From Lentibacter sp. (lineage in GTDB: Bacteria > Pseudomonadota > Alphaproteobacteria > Rhodobacterales > Rhodobacteraceae), in the NCBI GenBank assembly GCA_016744435.1, contig JADGEJ010000022.1, positions 1 through 37,460 of the forward strand: a stretch of DNA of 37,460 nucleotides. Direction: 5' to 3'. The translations under genes and the position numbers were made by a program. Every line of letters begins with the position of its first letter. Position 1 is the first letter of the stretch. Below the pieces are notes generated by a model. The model saw only the letters and a program-made list of their open reading frames with translations, did not search any database and was not told the DNA's origin. Shown here piece after piece: positions 22,038 to 28,450 of the stretch.

Positions 22038-22072
22038 CGTGTCGTTGACACGGCTTACCATCTCTCTAGGGT
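22038..22072 (+). promoter_or_regulatory. Candidate promoter with overlapping inverted repeat
   Basis: In the 129-bp prs/HCCA-isomerase divergent gap, TTGACA (22045-22050) and TAGGGT (22067-22072) are spaced by 16 bp and point at the plus-strand gene, about 40 bp before its ATG. The -35 hexamer is embedded in a perfect inverted repeat, CGTGTC at 22038-22043 with GACACG at 22047-22052. A second repeat, GATTC at 22022-22026 with GAATC at 22034-22038, abuts it. The layout suggests a repressor site, but this is pattern-based. Confidence 0.4.
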
Positions 22073-22113
22073 CGGGCAAAGAGAGTGAATGGGCACATAG
22101 AGGAAACAGTACC

Positions 22114-22713
22114 ATGACAGCGATAGACTATTACTTTTCCACCCTCAGCCCATGGGCCTACTTGGCGGGTGAGCGGCTTGAGGCGATTGCCGATAAGTAC
22201 GGTGCAACGGTGACTTATAAGCCTTTGGATATCATAGCACTTTTCGCGCGAACTGGTGGTGTGGCCCCTGCCGACAGACACCCCTCGCGGATGGCCTACC
22301 GCAATCAGGAGCTGAAGCGTCAGGCAAAGAAAACTGGTCATGATGTGACCTTCCCGAAGCCTGCGTTTTGGCCGACCAATCCCGCGCCTTCGAGCTATGC
22401 CATTATTGCCGCGCAGGAAGCAGGTGGAAACGTGGGCAAACTGGCGCATGGAATTCTGCGGGCGTGCTGGGCCGAAGAGAAAGACATCGGCGATGAGGCC
22501 GTTGTTAAAGCCTGCCTTGAGGCTGCCGGATTTGACCCTTCGTTGACAGACAGTGGCATGCTTCTGGGCGCAGAGACTTACGCCCGCAACCTCGAGCAGG
22601 CCGTGCTTGCCGACGTCTTTGGCGCGCCGTTCTATGTGCTTGATAACGGTGAGAAATTCTGGGGTCAGGACCGGCTGGATGACTTGGATGCGCACCTGAG
22701 TGGAGGGCTCTGA
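22114..22713 (+). CDS. 2-hydroxychromene-2-carboxylate isomerase-family (kappa-GST-like) protein
   Basis: DsbA-fold protein of 199 residues related to 2-hydroxychromene-2-carboxylate (HCCA) isomerase and kappa-class glutathione transferases. The N-terminal motif DYYFSTLSPWAYLAGERL places Ser12 at the glutathione-activating serine position. The tail VFGAPFYVLDNGEKFWGQDRLDDL is the conserved cis-Pro region and C-terminus of the family. I chose the ATG at 22114, with GAGGAAA 7 bases upstream; an open frame reaches 25 codons further but lacks family similarity. HCCA isomerase acts in naphthalene degradation, yet no other naphthalene genes are here, so the real substrate is open. The next gene starts 3 bp after its stop. 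Confidence 0.85.
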   Translation: MTAIDYYFSTLSPWAYLAGERLEAIADKYGATVTYKPLDIIALFARTGGVAPADRHPSRMAYRNQELKRQAKKTGHDVTFPKPAFWPTNPAPSSYAIIAAQEAGGNVGKLAHGILRACWAEEKDIGDEAVVKACLEAAGFDPSLTDSGMLLGAETYARNLEQAVLADVFGAPFYVLDNGEKFWGQDRLDDLDAHLSGGL

Positions 22714-22716
22714 AGC

Positions 22717-23526
22717 ATGCCAATAGACACACGTGCCGGATATGAGATCTATCACCGCGAGATGGGGGAGGGAGCACGCGAAGCGCTTTTTCTGCATTGT
22801 TCGCTGGCGCACTCTGGCGCGTGGAAGGGCCTTAGCGCGGAGCTTTCGGGCGCCTTTCACATGGTCGCGCTTGATCATTTGAGCCACGGCCAAAGCGCAG
22901 CTTGGAGCGGCGTCGGCGATTATCACGACGCCAGCACAGAGGTTGCCAAAAGCTTTTTGCAAGACGCCCCGATTGACCTTGTCGGCCACTCATTTGGCGC
23001 GACTGTTGCCTTGCGGATTGCTCTGGAAGCGCCAGAGAAAGTGCGCAGCCTCGTGCTGATAGAACCGGTTTTGTTTTCGGTCGCAAAGGCTGCGAGCGAG
23101 CAGTTCGGAGCAGGCTATCTTTCGGAAATTAGCCGTATTTCCAACGCCTTAGAGCGTGGTGACAGCTCGGCCGCCGCGCGCGCCTTCCTTGAGGTCTGGG
23201 GGGGAGGCCAAAACTGGGATGCGATGCCCGCGCCGATGAAAGAGGCAATGGCGGCACAGATCCACGTTGTTCCGGCTTGCCAAGCGGTTCTGTTTGATGA
23301 CGTGGTTGGATTGCTCAAGGGGCAACGCCTAGAAGCGCTGACCTGCCCTGTTTTGATGCTGCGCGGAGCGCTTTCGCCTGACGTCATGGGGGTGATCAAC
23401 GACGGGCTCGCCGCGCGCTTGCCCAATGCGCAGAGTGTATCAGTGGCTGGTGCCGGGCATATGGTTCCGATCACCCACCCGAAAGAAACAGCGGGAGAGA
23501 TGCGCCGCTTTTTTAGGAAAGGCTAA
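22717..23526 (+). CDS. Alpha/beta-fold hydrolase
   Basis: A 269-residue alpha/beta hydrolase with an intact catalytic set. The oxyanion region is LHCSLAHSGAW, the nucleophile elbow is GHSFGA (Ser near residue 91), and the catalytic His sits in GAGHMVPITHP near the C-terminus. An acid Asp is probably in GALSPDVMG. DHLSHGQS fits the cap-adjacent strand. The start ATG follows a GGAGGG site inside the upstream gene, 3 bp after its stop, so the two are co-translated. The substrate cannot be named from sequence. The contrast with the inactive-looking domain in the LuxR fusion at 31610 is useful. Confidence 0.88.
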   Translation: MPIDTRAGYEIYHREMGEGAREALFLHCSLAHSGAWKGLSAELSGAFHMVALDHLSHGQSAAWSGVGDYHDASTEVAKSFLQDAPIDLVGHSFGATVALRIALEAPEKVRSLVLIEPVLFSVAKAASEQFGAGYLSEISRISNALERGDSSAAARAFLEVWGGGQNWDAMPAPMKEAMAAQIHVVPACQAVLFDDVVGLLKGQRLEALTCPVLMLRGALSPDVMGVINDGLAARLPNAQSVSVAGAGHMVPITHPKETAGEMRRFFRKG

Positions 23527-23565
23527 CGCCCCGCCGACCCGCCAAAACGGCGGTGCCTACGGTAT

Positions 23566-23589
23566 GCAGCTATCTGTGCAGCTGTCTGT
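23566..23589. repeat. Two-copy 12-bp tandem repeat
   Basis: GCAGCTATCTGT is followed directly by GCAGCTGTCTGT, one base different. A further GCATAACGCGTGCATACG follows with related words. It lies 39 bp after the hydrolase stop. Confidence 0.75.
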
Positions 23590-23650
23590 GCATAACGCGT
23601 GCATACGATTTGGGCGCATGTGTTAACAGGAATTAACTTAACGAACCGCA

Positions 23651-23686
23651 CGGCGGGCATTACGGCGGGCATTACGGTGGGCATTG
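23651..23686. repeat. Three-copy 12-bp tandem repeat
   Basis: Three adjacent 12-base units: CGGCGGGCATTA, CGGCGGGCATTA and CGGTGGGCATTG. The first two are identical and the third differs at two positions. The unit length equals that of the repeat at 23566 and of the in-gene repeat at 28591, although the sequences differ. Confidence 0.85.
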
Positions 23687-23715
23687 CAGCCCGTTGGCCT
23701 TGTGAGGCTTTGCGC

Positions 23716-23730
23716 CTTGGCTTCGCCAAG
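23716..23730. repeat. Short hairpin CTTGGC-TTC-GCCAAG
   Basis: A perfect 6-bp stem with a TTC loop, 7 bp to the left of the large 21-bp hairpin. No T-run follows. Confidence 0.6.
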
Positions 23731-23737
23731 TCGCCCC

Positions 23738-23782
23738 GCCGATTGGTCGGCTCGCAGCAACGCTGCGAGCCGACCAATCGGC
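23738..23782. repeat. Perfect 21-bp inverted repeat with 3-base loop
   Basis: The arms 23738-23758 and 23762-23782 are exact reverse complements (beginning GCCGATTGGTCGG) around the loop AAC. Such a long perfect hairpin between convergent genes could stop transcription from both sides or be a REP/BIME-type palindromic element. It lacks a T-tract on either strand, so a classical Rho-independent terminator is unlikely. Confidence 0.85.
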
Positions 23783-23830
23783 CATGCCCAACTACGGAGG
23801 TGGCATCTTTGATGCAACTGACGTGGACGG

Positions 23831-23846
23831 GAGGCTTCGAAGCCTC
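23831..23846. repeat. 16-bp perfect palindrome after the threonine aldolase gene
   Basis: GAGGCTTCGAAGCCTC is self-complementary and lies 3 bp beyond the minus-strand aldolase stop. As RNA it forms a GAGGCT/AGCCTC hairpin with a four-base loop. It may help end the aldolase transcript; no T-run is present. Confidence 0.6.
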
Positions 23847-23849
23847 TGG

Positions 23850-24896
23850 TTAGCCCTTGGCGAGGGCGATGAATTGGTCGATTAGCACCTCGCTCACCGA
23901 CCAGCCGGATACGAGCCGACAGGGAAGTTGCTCGTCAAGGTCTCCGACCTCCACATCACCCGCAAGAACGTAGTATTTCGCACCCGCTGCTGAGAGGCGC
24001 TGATGGGTCGCGCGGGGCAGGGTGGCGAAGAACAGGTTGGCGTCGGCGGCACTGGTGAGCGTGAAGTCCGGCACGTCGCGCAAACCAGCCAGTAGCCGCG
24101 CGGAGTTGGCGTTGGCTTGCTTGGCGGACTTGAGCCAGAGGTCCTCGGCCAAATAGCCCTGCATCTGCGCTGAAAGGTAGCGGTGTTTCGAGAACAAATG
24201 CCCTCCGCGTTTGCGACGCAGCTCGAACTCCCATTCTTTGGCGGGGTCAAAAAGGATCACCGCCTCAACGCCCATGCAGCCATTCTTGGTGCCGCCAAAC
24301 GACACCGCATCAAAGCCGGCTTTCCAAGTCATCTCGGCGGCTGTGCAGCCCAGAGTGACTTGCGCGTTGGCAAAGCGGGCTCCGTCGAGATGGCAGGAAA
24401 GGCCAAAGCCTTTTGCGACGTCTGTGAGCGCTTTCAGCTCGGACAAGCTGTAAACCGCACCGCGCTCTGTGACTTGCGTTACAGACACAGGCCCGCGCTG
24501 AGGGCCGTGAACACCGCGGGTTTCTTCGGCCTCAATGGCTGCGTGCAGCGCATCGGGCGTCATTTTGTCGTCGGTGCCAACAATCGTCAGCTTCGCGCCA
24601 CCCGAGTAAAACTCCGGCGCGTTGCATTCGTCTTCGTGGATGTGGGCGGTGGGCGAGCAGAACACTGTCTCAAACGGCTGGCACATGGTCGCGAGCGCCA
24701 GTGCGTTGGCGGCTGTGCCTGTCGCGACAAGGTGCACGACAGCGTCGGGCGCCTCAAAGATGTCACGCAGTGTCGCGCGCACCTCGTCCATCACCGTGTC
24801 AGCGCCGTAAGGCATGGCGAAGCCCTCGTTTGCACGGGCAAGCGCTTGCATGACTTCGGCGTGAACCGGCCCTGAGTTGTCGGATGCGAAATACAT
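23850..24896 (-). CDS. ltaE: Low-specificity threonine aldolase-type PLP enzyme
   Basis: PLP-dependent beta-eliminating lyase of 348 residues that cleaves threonine or allo-threonine to glycine and acetaldehyde. The N-terminus FASDNSGPVHAEVMQAL, His85 in PTAHIHEDE, the cofactor Asp171 in HLDGARFANA and the PLP Lys204 in SFGGTKNG are in the family order. In other threonine aldolases the segment after the Lys is variable, and here it has an RKRGGHLFSKHRYLSAQMQGYL stretch that is typical. It is the last gene of a co-directional minus-strand series, and its ATG directly abuts the stop of the upstream UPF0260 gene. Substrate preference (L-threo or L-allo) is not decidable. Confidence 0.92.
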   Translation of the reverse strand: MYFASDNSGPVHAEVMQALARANEGFAMPYGADTVMDEVRATLRDIFEAPDAVVHLVATGTAANALALATMCQPFETVFCSPTAHIHEDECNAPEFYSGGAKLTIVGTDDKMTPDALHAAIEAEETRGVHGPQRGPVSVTQVTERGAVYSLSELKALTDVAKGFGLSCHLDGARFANAQVTLGCTAAEMTWKAGFDAVSFGGTKNGCMGVEAVILFDPAKEWEFELRRKRGGHLFSKHRYLSAQMQGYLAEDLWLKSAKQANANSARLLAGLRDVPDFTLTSAADANLFFATLPRATHQRLSAAGAKYYVLAGDVEVGDLDEQLPCRLVSGWSVSEVLIDQFIALAKG

Positions 24897-25367
24897 TTAG
24901 GTTGGCTCCTCGATGATGTGTTCTTCCCAGTCTTCGTCGGGAGTTTCGAACTCGGATACTGTGCTGTGCAACATGGAAACACCAGCCTCATGCACGCTTT
25001 CAGCCGTTCCCGAGATCAGCGGGTGCCAGTCATAGAGCGGCTTGCCCGACCATAGCAGTTTGTAGGCGCAGGTTTCGGGCATCCAGTACATATGCGTGTC
25101 GAGGCTTTCCGCCTTAAGCGAGATGCACTCGGGCACAAACTGGTGGCGGATGTCATATTGCGAGCAGCGGCATGTGGTGTCATCAAACATCCGGCAGGCC
25201 ACGCGGGTAAGCGCGACTTGGCCTGTGTCTTCGTCCTCAAGCTTGTTGAGGCAGCACTTGCCGCAGCCGTCGCAAAGCGCTTCCCACTCTTCGGGCGTCA
25301 TCTTGGCGAGAGATTTCTTCTCCCAGAACTTATGGGAAAGGCCTTTGCGCTTGATGGGGTCTGTCAC
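24897..25367 (-). CDS. ycgN: UPF0260 (YcgN/YkgJ-type) cysteine-cluster protein
   Basis: A 156-residue protein of the UPF0260 family with the metal-cluster cysteine pattern CDGCGKCC, then TRVACRMFDD, TCRCSQYDIRHQFVPEC, and a final MPETCAYKLL. The family is thought to bind zinc or an iron-sulfur centre; its biochemical role is not established. The N-terminus with HKFWEKKSLAKMTPEEWEALC is family-typical. It starts at GTG and overlaps the ribF stop as GTGA, so it is translationally coupled to ribF. Confidence 0.9.
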   Translation of the reverse strand: MTDPIKRKGLSHKFWEKKSLAKMTPEEWEALCDGCGKCCLNKLEDEDTGQVALTRVACRMFDDTTCRCSQYDIRHQFVPECISLKAESLDTHMYWMPETCAYKLLWSGKPLYDWHPLISGTAESVHEAGVSMLHSTVSEFETPDEDWEEHIIEEPT

Positions 25368-26302
25368 AGGGCGGCCAGAATGCTGCGGGCTTTGTCACAG
25401 TCGGCACTCATTTGGGCGATGAGCGCGTCGAGGCTGTCGAAGTTTTCTTCAGGCCGCAGGTAGTCGACCAGAGCGATGGAGATGTCTTCGCCGTAGATGT
25501 CGCCCTTGAAGTCGAAGAAGAATGTCTCAAGGTTTGGCTTGTTCTCGCCAAACATCGGACGTGTCCCAAGCGAGGCAGCCCCGTGGTAGCTGCCTTCGTG
25601 GGGGCCTGTGAGAATGTCTGCCTCAACCGCGTAGACGCCGAGTTTGGGCAGGTGTAGCCCGTCGACGCTCATGTTGGCAGTCGGAAAGCCCAAGTCGCGG
25701 CCACGCTGCTCGCCGGTGATGACGGGCCCTTCAAAGCGGTGCCAGTGGCCAAGCATGGCCGCGGCGTCGCGCGGGCGGCCTTCGCTGAGGGCGTTGCGGA
25801 TCGCGGTGGAGGAGACTTGGCCTTTAGAGCCTTCAAGCAGCTCGGCGATAGTCACGCCAAAGCCCATGTCAGCGCCAAACTTGACCATGTCTTGTGCTGT
25901 GCCTGCGCGACCCTGCCCAAAGCAGAAGTCAGCGCCGATGACGACATGCGTGAGGCCGAGGCCTTCGGCGATAACGTTGCGGGCAAACTCTTCGGGTGTG
26001 AGGGCTGAGAGCGTGGCGTTAAAGGCCAGTTCATACAGCCGCTCAACACCAAGCTTTTCAAGGCGGTGGGCGCGGGCCTCGGGGCTCATCAGCCTAAAAG
26101 CGGGGGACTTTGGCGCAAAGTATTGCCGAGGGTGGGGCTCAAACGTCAAGATACCGAGCGGAGCCTTAACGGCGCGGCCAGCGGCGCGCGCCAAGTCGAT
26201 TACCGACTGATGCCCAATGTGGACGCCATCGAAATTGCCGATAGCCACAGAGGCGCCTTTGTCGGCGTCGGTAACGTAGGTGTAATCACGGATAATACGC
26301 AT
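25364..26302 (-). CDS. ribF: Bifunctional riboflavin kinase / FAD synthetase
   Basis: Converts riboflavin to FMN and FMN to FAD. The N-terminal nucleotidyltransferase domain has VAIGNFDGVHIGHQSVI and the TFEPHPRQYFAP strand. The C-terminal kinase domain has RGRDLGFPTANM and the acid region NLETFFFDFKGDIYGEDISI. I chose the ATG at 26302 (MRIIRDYTYVTDADKG), giving 312 residues; the frame is open 47 codons further, but those residues are not RibF-like. No clear ribosome-binding site is visible at this start. It lies 46 bp after the secreted unknown protein gene. Confidence 0.95.
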   Translation of the reverse strand: MRIIRDYTYVTDADKGASVAIGNFDGVHIGHQSVIDLARAAGRAVKAPLGILTFEPHPRQYFAPKSPAFRLMSPEARAHRLEKLGVERLYELAFNATLSALTPEEFARNVIAEGLGLTHVVIGADFCFGQGRAGTAQDMVKFGADMGFGVTIAELLEGSKGQVSSTAIRNALSEGRPRDAAAMLGHWHRFEGPVITGEQRGRDLGFPTANMSVDGLHLPKLGVYAVEADILTGPHEGSYHGAASLGTRPMFGENKPNLETFFFDFKGDIYGEDISIALVDYLRPEENFDSLDALIAQMSADCDKARSILAAL

Positions 26303-26348
26303 GGGGGAAGGCCTAGCGGGAAGGTTCGGCGGGCGCAAGAGGTGGCGC

Positions 26349-26915
26349 TTAGTCGGCCAGTATTTTGGCCAGATCAGCGAGTGAAACGTGGGTTTCGACT
26401 TGATCACGCACGAAATAGGAAAAGCAGATATCGGGCGTAGCACTTGCTTGGTCTGGACTGTGCATTAAGGCGGGGAAGGCGATTTCGACGTTGGTTGGCA
26501 AGGGTTTGGCGCAATCACCATAGGCTTCAAAGTGACAAGATAGCCGAACATGGAGGGTGACGCTCTGAGCCGCTGAGACTGTGCCTGCTTCAATGATGCT
26601 GCCATGAAATGTGTAGGCGTTGTCGAGCAGGATGGACAGGCTGCCTTGGTAGGGAACGGCCCGCATTTTGACGATCGTGTCGAGATAGAGTTGATACTCC
26701 GGGCGCGTCCTTAGTGGTGGCCCCGAGGATTTGAGCGTTCCAACAAAAACGACTTCACTTGACCTGAGGTAGCTTTTGAAAAACTGTGCAATCTCATCCT
26801 GCGAGACCCCTTCAACGAGTGGCTGAGCACACTGAAATGCCGTCAGTGTGGACGGGAGAGCGACGGCGCTGCTGCAAACGAAGGCAAGCAGCGCTTTGTG
26901 CAGATGATTGGTCAA
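26349..26915 (-). CDS. Secreted protein of unknown function, possible NTR/TIMP-like fold
   Basis: I cannot assign a family with certainty. The 188-residue product has a signal peptide (MTNHLHKALLAFVCSSAVALPSTLTAFQ) and a mature part beginning near Cys29. A stretch FKSYLRSSEVVFVGTLKSSG resembles the cysteine-then-VFxGxV opening of bacterial TIMP/NTR-like secreted proteins, and three further cysteines (SCHFEAYGDC, DICFSYF) could form disulfides. The only standard start is TTG at 26915, 5 bp after the maoC stop, with a stop four codons upstream in frame, so translation probably depends on coupling to maoC. It lies between a hydratase gene and ribF without clear functional links. The NTR suggestion is a guess from pattern. 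Confidence 0.7.
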   Translation of the reverse strand: MTNHLHKALLAFVCSSAVALPSTLTAFQCAQPLVEGVSQDEIAQFFKSYLRSSEVVFVGTLKSSGPPLRTRPEYQLYLDTIVKMRAVPYQGSLSILLDNAYTFHGSIIEAGTVSAAQSVTLHVRLSCHFEAYGDCAKPLPTNVEIAFPALMHSPDQASATPDICFSYFVRDQVETHVSLADLAKILAD

Positions 26916-26920
26916 ACGTT

Positions 26921-27364
26921 TCAGTCAAACTTCGCCGATGGAGCGAGCACTGTGGCTTCGCCGACCAGCACTTTTTTGCCGTCCACGAGGCAGCGGCAGT
27001 CGAGTTTGACGCGGCGTTTGGCGGTGTCGATGTCGATCACCTCGACCTCGGCTGTGACCATGTCGCCGGGGCGCACGGGGGCGAGGAATTTGAGCGACTG
27101 GCCCATGTAGATGGTGCCGTGGCCGGGCAGTTGCTCGCCGATGACCGCCGAAATGAGGCCCGCTGTCAGCATGCCATGGGCGATGCGGCCTTCAAAGATG
27201 GTGTCGTTGGCGTAGTCATCATCAAGGTGAACTGGGTTGTGGTCAGTCGAGACCTTGGCGAACATCTCGATGTCTTCGTCGGTCACGACTTTGCGCACAT
27301 AACGCATCATGCCCATTTCGATTTCTTCGATGGTGATGGTTCCGCGTGGCAGATTGTCCAACAT
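26921..27364 (-). CDS. MaoC-family (R)-specific hydratase
   Basis: Hotdog-fold hydratase of 147 residues. The hydratase-2 motif is STDHNPVHLDDDYANDTIFEGRIAHGML, with Asp41 and His46 at the catalytic positions of PhaJ-type (R)-enoyl-CoA hydratases. The second half, with PGDMVTAEVEVIDID, is typical of the family. I chose the ATG at 27364, which has AGAGAGG 5 bases upstream; an earlier in-frame start at 27406 adds 14 residues without family similarity. Likely roles are provision of (R)-3-hydroxyacyl-CoA or turnover of enoyl-CoA intermediates; the exact substrate is unknown. Confidence 0.9.
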   Translation of the reverse strand: MLDNLPRGTITIEEIEMGMMRYVRKVVTDEDIEMFAKVSTDHNPVHLDDDYANDTIFEGRIAHGMLTAGLISAVIGEQLPGHGTIYMGQSLKFLAPVRPGDMVTAEVEVIDIDTAKRRVKLDCRCLVDGKKVLVGEATVLAPSAKFD

Positions 27365-27465
27365 TCCAGCCTCTCTGTTGCTAGGTGGCGTAATTATCGG
27401 GCGCACGGGGGCGCCCTGTTGGAATATAATTACTTCGCAGGTGCAGAAAGATCAAGGCGAAAAGC

Positions 27466-28341
27466 CTAGCGGAGTTGGCCGATTGCGAAGGTCGGCGTCA
27501 CCATTTCCTGAGTAATATAGGCCTCAAGAGCCTCTGAGTTGGGCTGGTCTGTGGTTTTTGTCTCGGAAGCTGCCAAGCCGCCGGTGATGAACAGCGAATC
27601 GATGTCTTCACCAAGCGCCCCTTTGATGTCGGTCTGGATGCCGTCGCCGATAGCGAGGATGCGCGAGGCGTCGGCTGTGCCGCCGATCGAGGCGAGGCGG
27701 CGGCGGGCAAGATCGTAGATCGGCGGGTGCGGCTTGCCGAAGTAAAGGCTTTCGCCGCCCATGTCTGTGTAGAGCTGCGCCAAGGCGCCCGCACACCATT
27801 CGCGAACGTGCCCTCGGTCAACCACAAGGTCAGGGTTGGCGCAGAGCAGTTTCATGCCCTTGGTTTTGGCAAAGAGAAAGTCGGCGCGGTTGACGTCTGG
27901 GTCGGCCATCGGATCAAACGGGCCGCAACAGACGATCCCCTCAGCCTCGTTGAGGGGAACGCGCGTGACGGTGACGGGATTGTCGATGATCTCTAGTGGT
28001 TCAAAGAAGCCAGCGTCGCGTTGCCATTCGCCCATGAAGTAAACCTTTTCGCCAACCATGCCGCGCAGCATGGCGGAGCGGGCGCTATCGCCGGATGAGG
28101 CGATTTCGTCGTAGGCATCGTCGGGAACGCCAAAGTCTGTCAGCTGTGTTGCGACACCAGCGCGGGGTTTAGGCGAGTTCGTGACCAGAACAACTTTGCC
28201 GCCAGTTTTACGGTAATCCTGCAGGGCCTTAACGGCGGCAGGCATGGCTTTGACGCCGTCGTGGACACAGCCCCAAAGATCAACGAACAGCGCGTCATAT
28301 TGCGGGGCGATGTCGGCGAGGGCGTTTACAATGCGTGTCAT
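27466..28341 (-). CDS. HAD superfamily class IIA hydrolase (TIGR01459-like)
   Basis: A 291-residue NagD-like phosphatase. Motif I is FVDLWGCVHDG, with nucleophile Asp21 and Trp23 in place of the usual general-acid Asp. Motif II is VLVTNSPKPR, and the C-terminal motifs FGKPHPPIYDLARRRL and ILAIGDGIQTDIKGA hold the conserved Lys and Asp. As I recall, the DxWG variant is characteristic of the TIGR01459 subfamily, whose substrate is not established. It begins a co-directional minus-strand series with maoC 101 bp downstream. Confidence 0.88.
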   Translation of the reverse strand: MTRIVNALADIAPQYDALFVDLWGCVHDGVKAMPAAVKALQDYRKTGGKVVLVTNSPKPRAGVATQLTDFGVPDDAYDEIASSGDSARSAMLRGMVGEKVYFMGEWQRDAGFFEPLEIIDNPVTVTRVPLNEAEGIVCCGPFDPMADPDVNRADFLFAKTKGMKLLCANPDLVVDRGHVREWCAGALAQLYTDMGGESLYFGKPHPPIYDLARRRLASIGGTADASRILAIGDGIQTDIKGALGEDIDSLFITGGLAASETKTTDQPNSEALEAYITQEMVTPTFAIGQLR

Positions 28342-28413
28342 GACGGGGCTTTCTGTTGGGTTTTACGGAGTTATGGCAGCGCGCGCGCACATTGGCCAGC
28401 GCTGGTGGTTGCT

Positions 28414-28450
28414 GAGGCGGCGGAGCCTCCGGCGGGGATATTTAGAGAAA
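28414..28450. repeat. GC-rich hairpin plus GGGGATATTT motif at a gene end
   Basis: GAGGC (28414-28418) and GCCTC (28425-28429) form a stem, immediately followed by CGGCGGGGATATTTAGAGAAA. On the minus strand this reads as the last codons and TAA stop of the SGNH hydrolase gene running into ATATCCCCGCCGGAGGC. I recall that this CCGCCGGAGG/GATATTT block is frequent at gene ends in Rhodobacterales genomes; that needs a genome-wide count to confirm. Confidence 0.5.

Larger units (their letters stand above)
23527..23849. other. 323-bp gene-free convergent spacer rich in repeats
   Basis: No gene is supported. The spacer separates the plus-strand hydrolase from the minus-strand threonine aldolase. 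It contains two sets of 12-bp tandem repeats (23566-23589 and 23651-23686) and three perfect hairpins or palindromes (23716-23730, 23738-23782, 23831-23846), annotated separately. The open frames through it encode only repetitive peptides. It probably works as a bidirectional transcription-end region or as a site for mobile palindromic elements; that is inference. Confidence 0.6.

Noticed and set aside
22066-22989. 307-codon minus-strand open frame antisense to the HCCA-isomerase-like and hydrolase genes
   Set aside because: It covers two well-supported plus-strand genes and encodes no recognisable domain.
23651-23686. CRISPR-like array
   Set aside because: The units are contiguous 12-mers with no spacers and no cas genes nearby.
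23599-23853. 84-codon open frame across the repeat spacer
   Set aside because: The peptide is created by the 12-bp repeats (TAGI units) and the hairpin; no ribosome-binding site or similarity.
27399-27416. GGGCGC/GCGCCC stem between the HAD gene and maoC
   Set aside because: The stem is short, has no T-run on either strand and lies just upstream of maoC, so no terminator or operator claim is justified.
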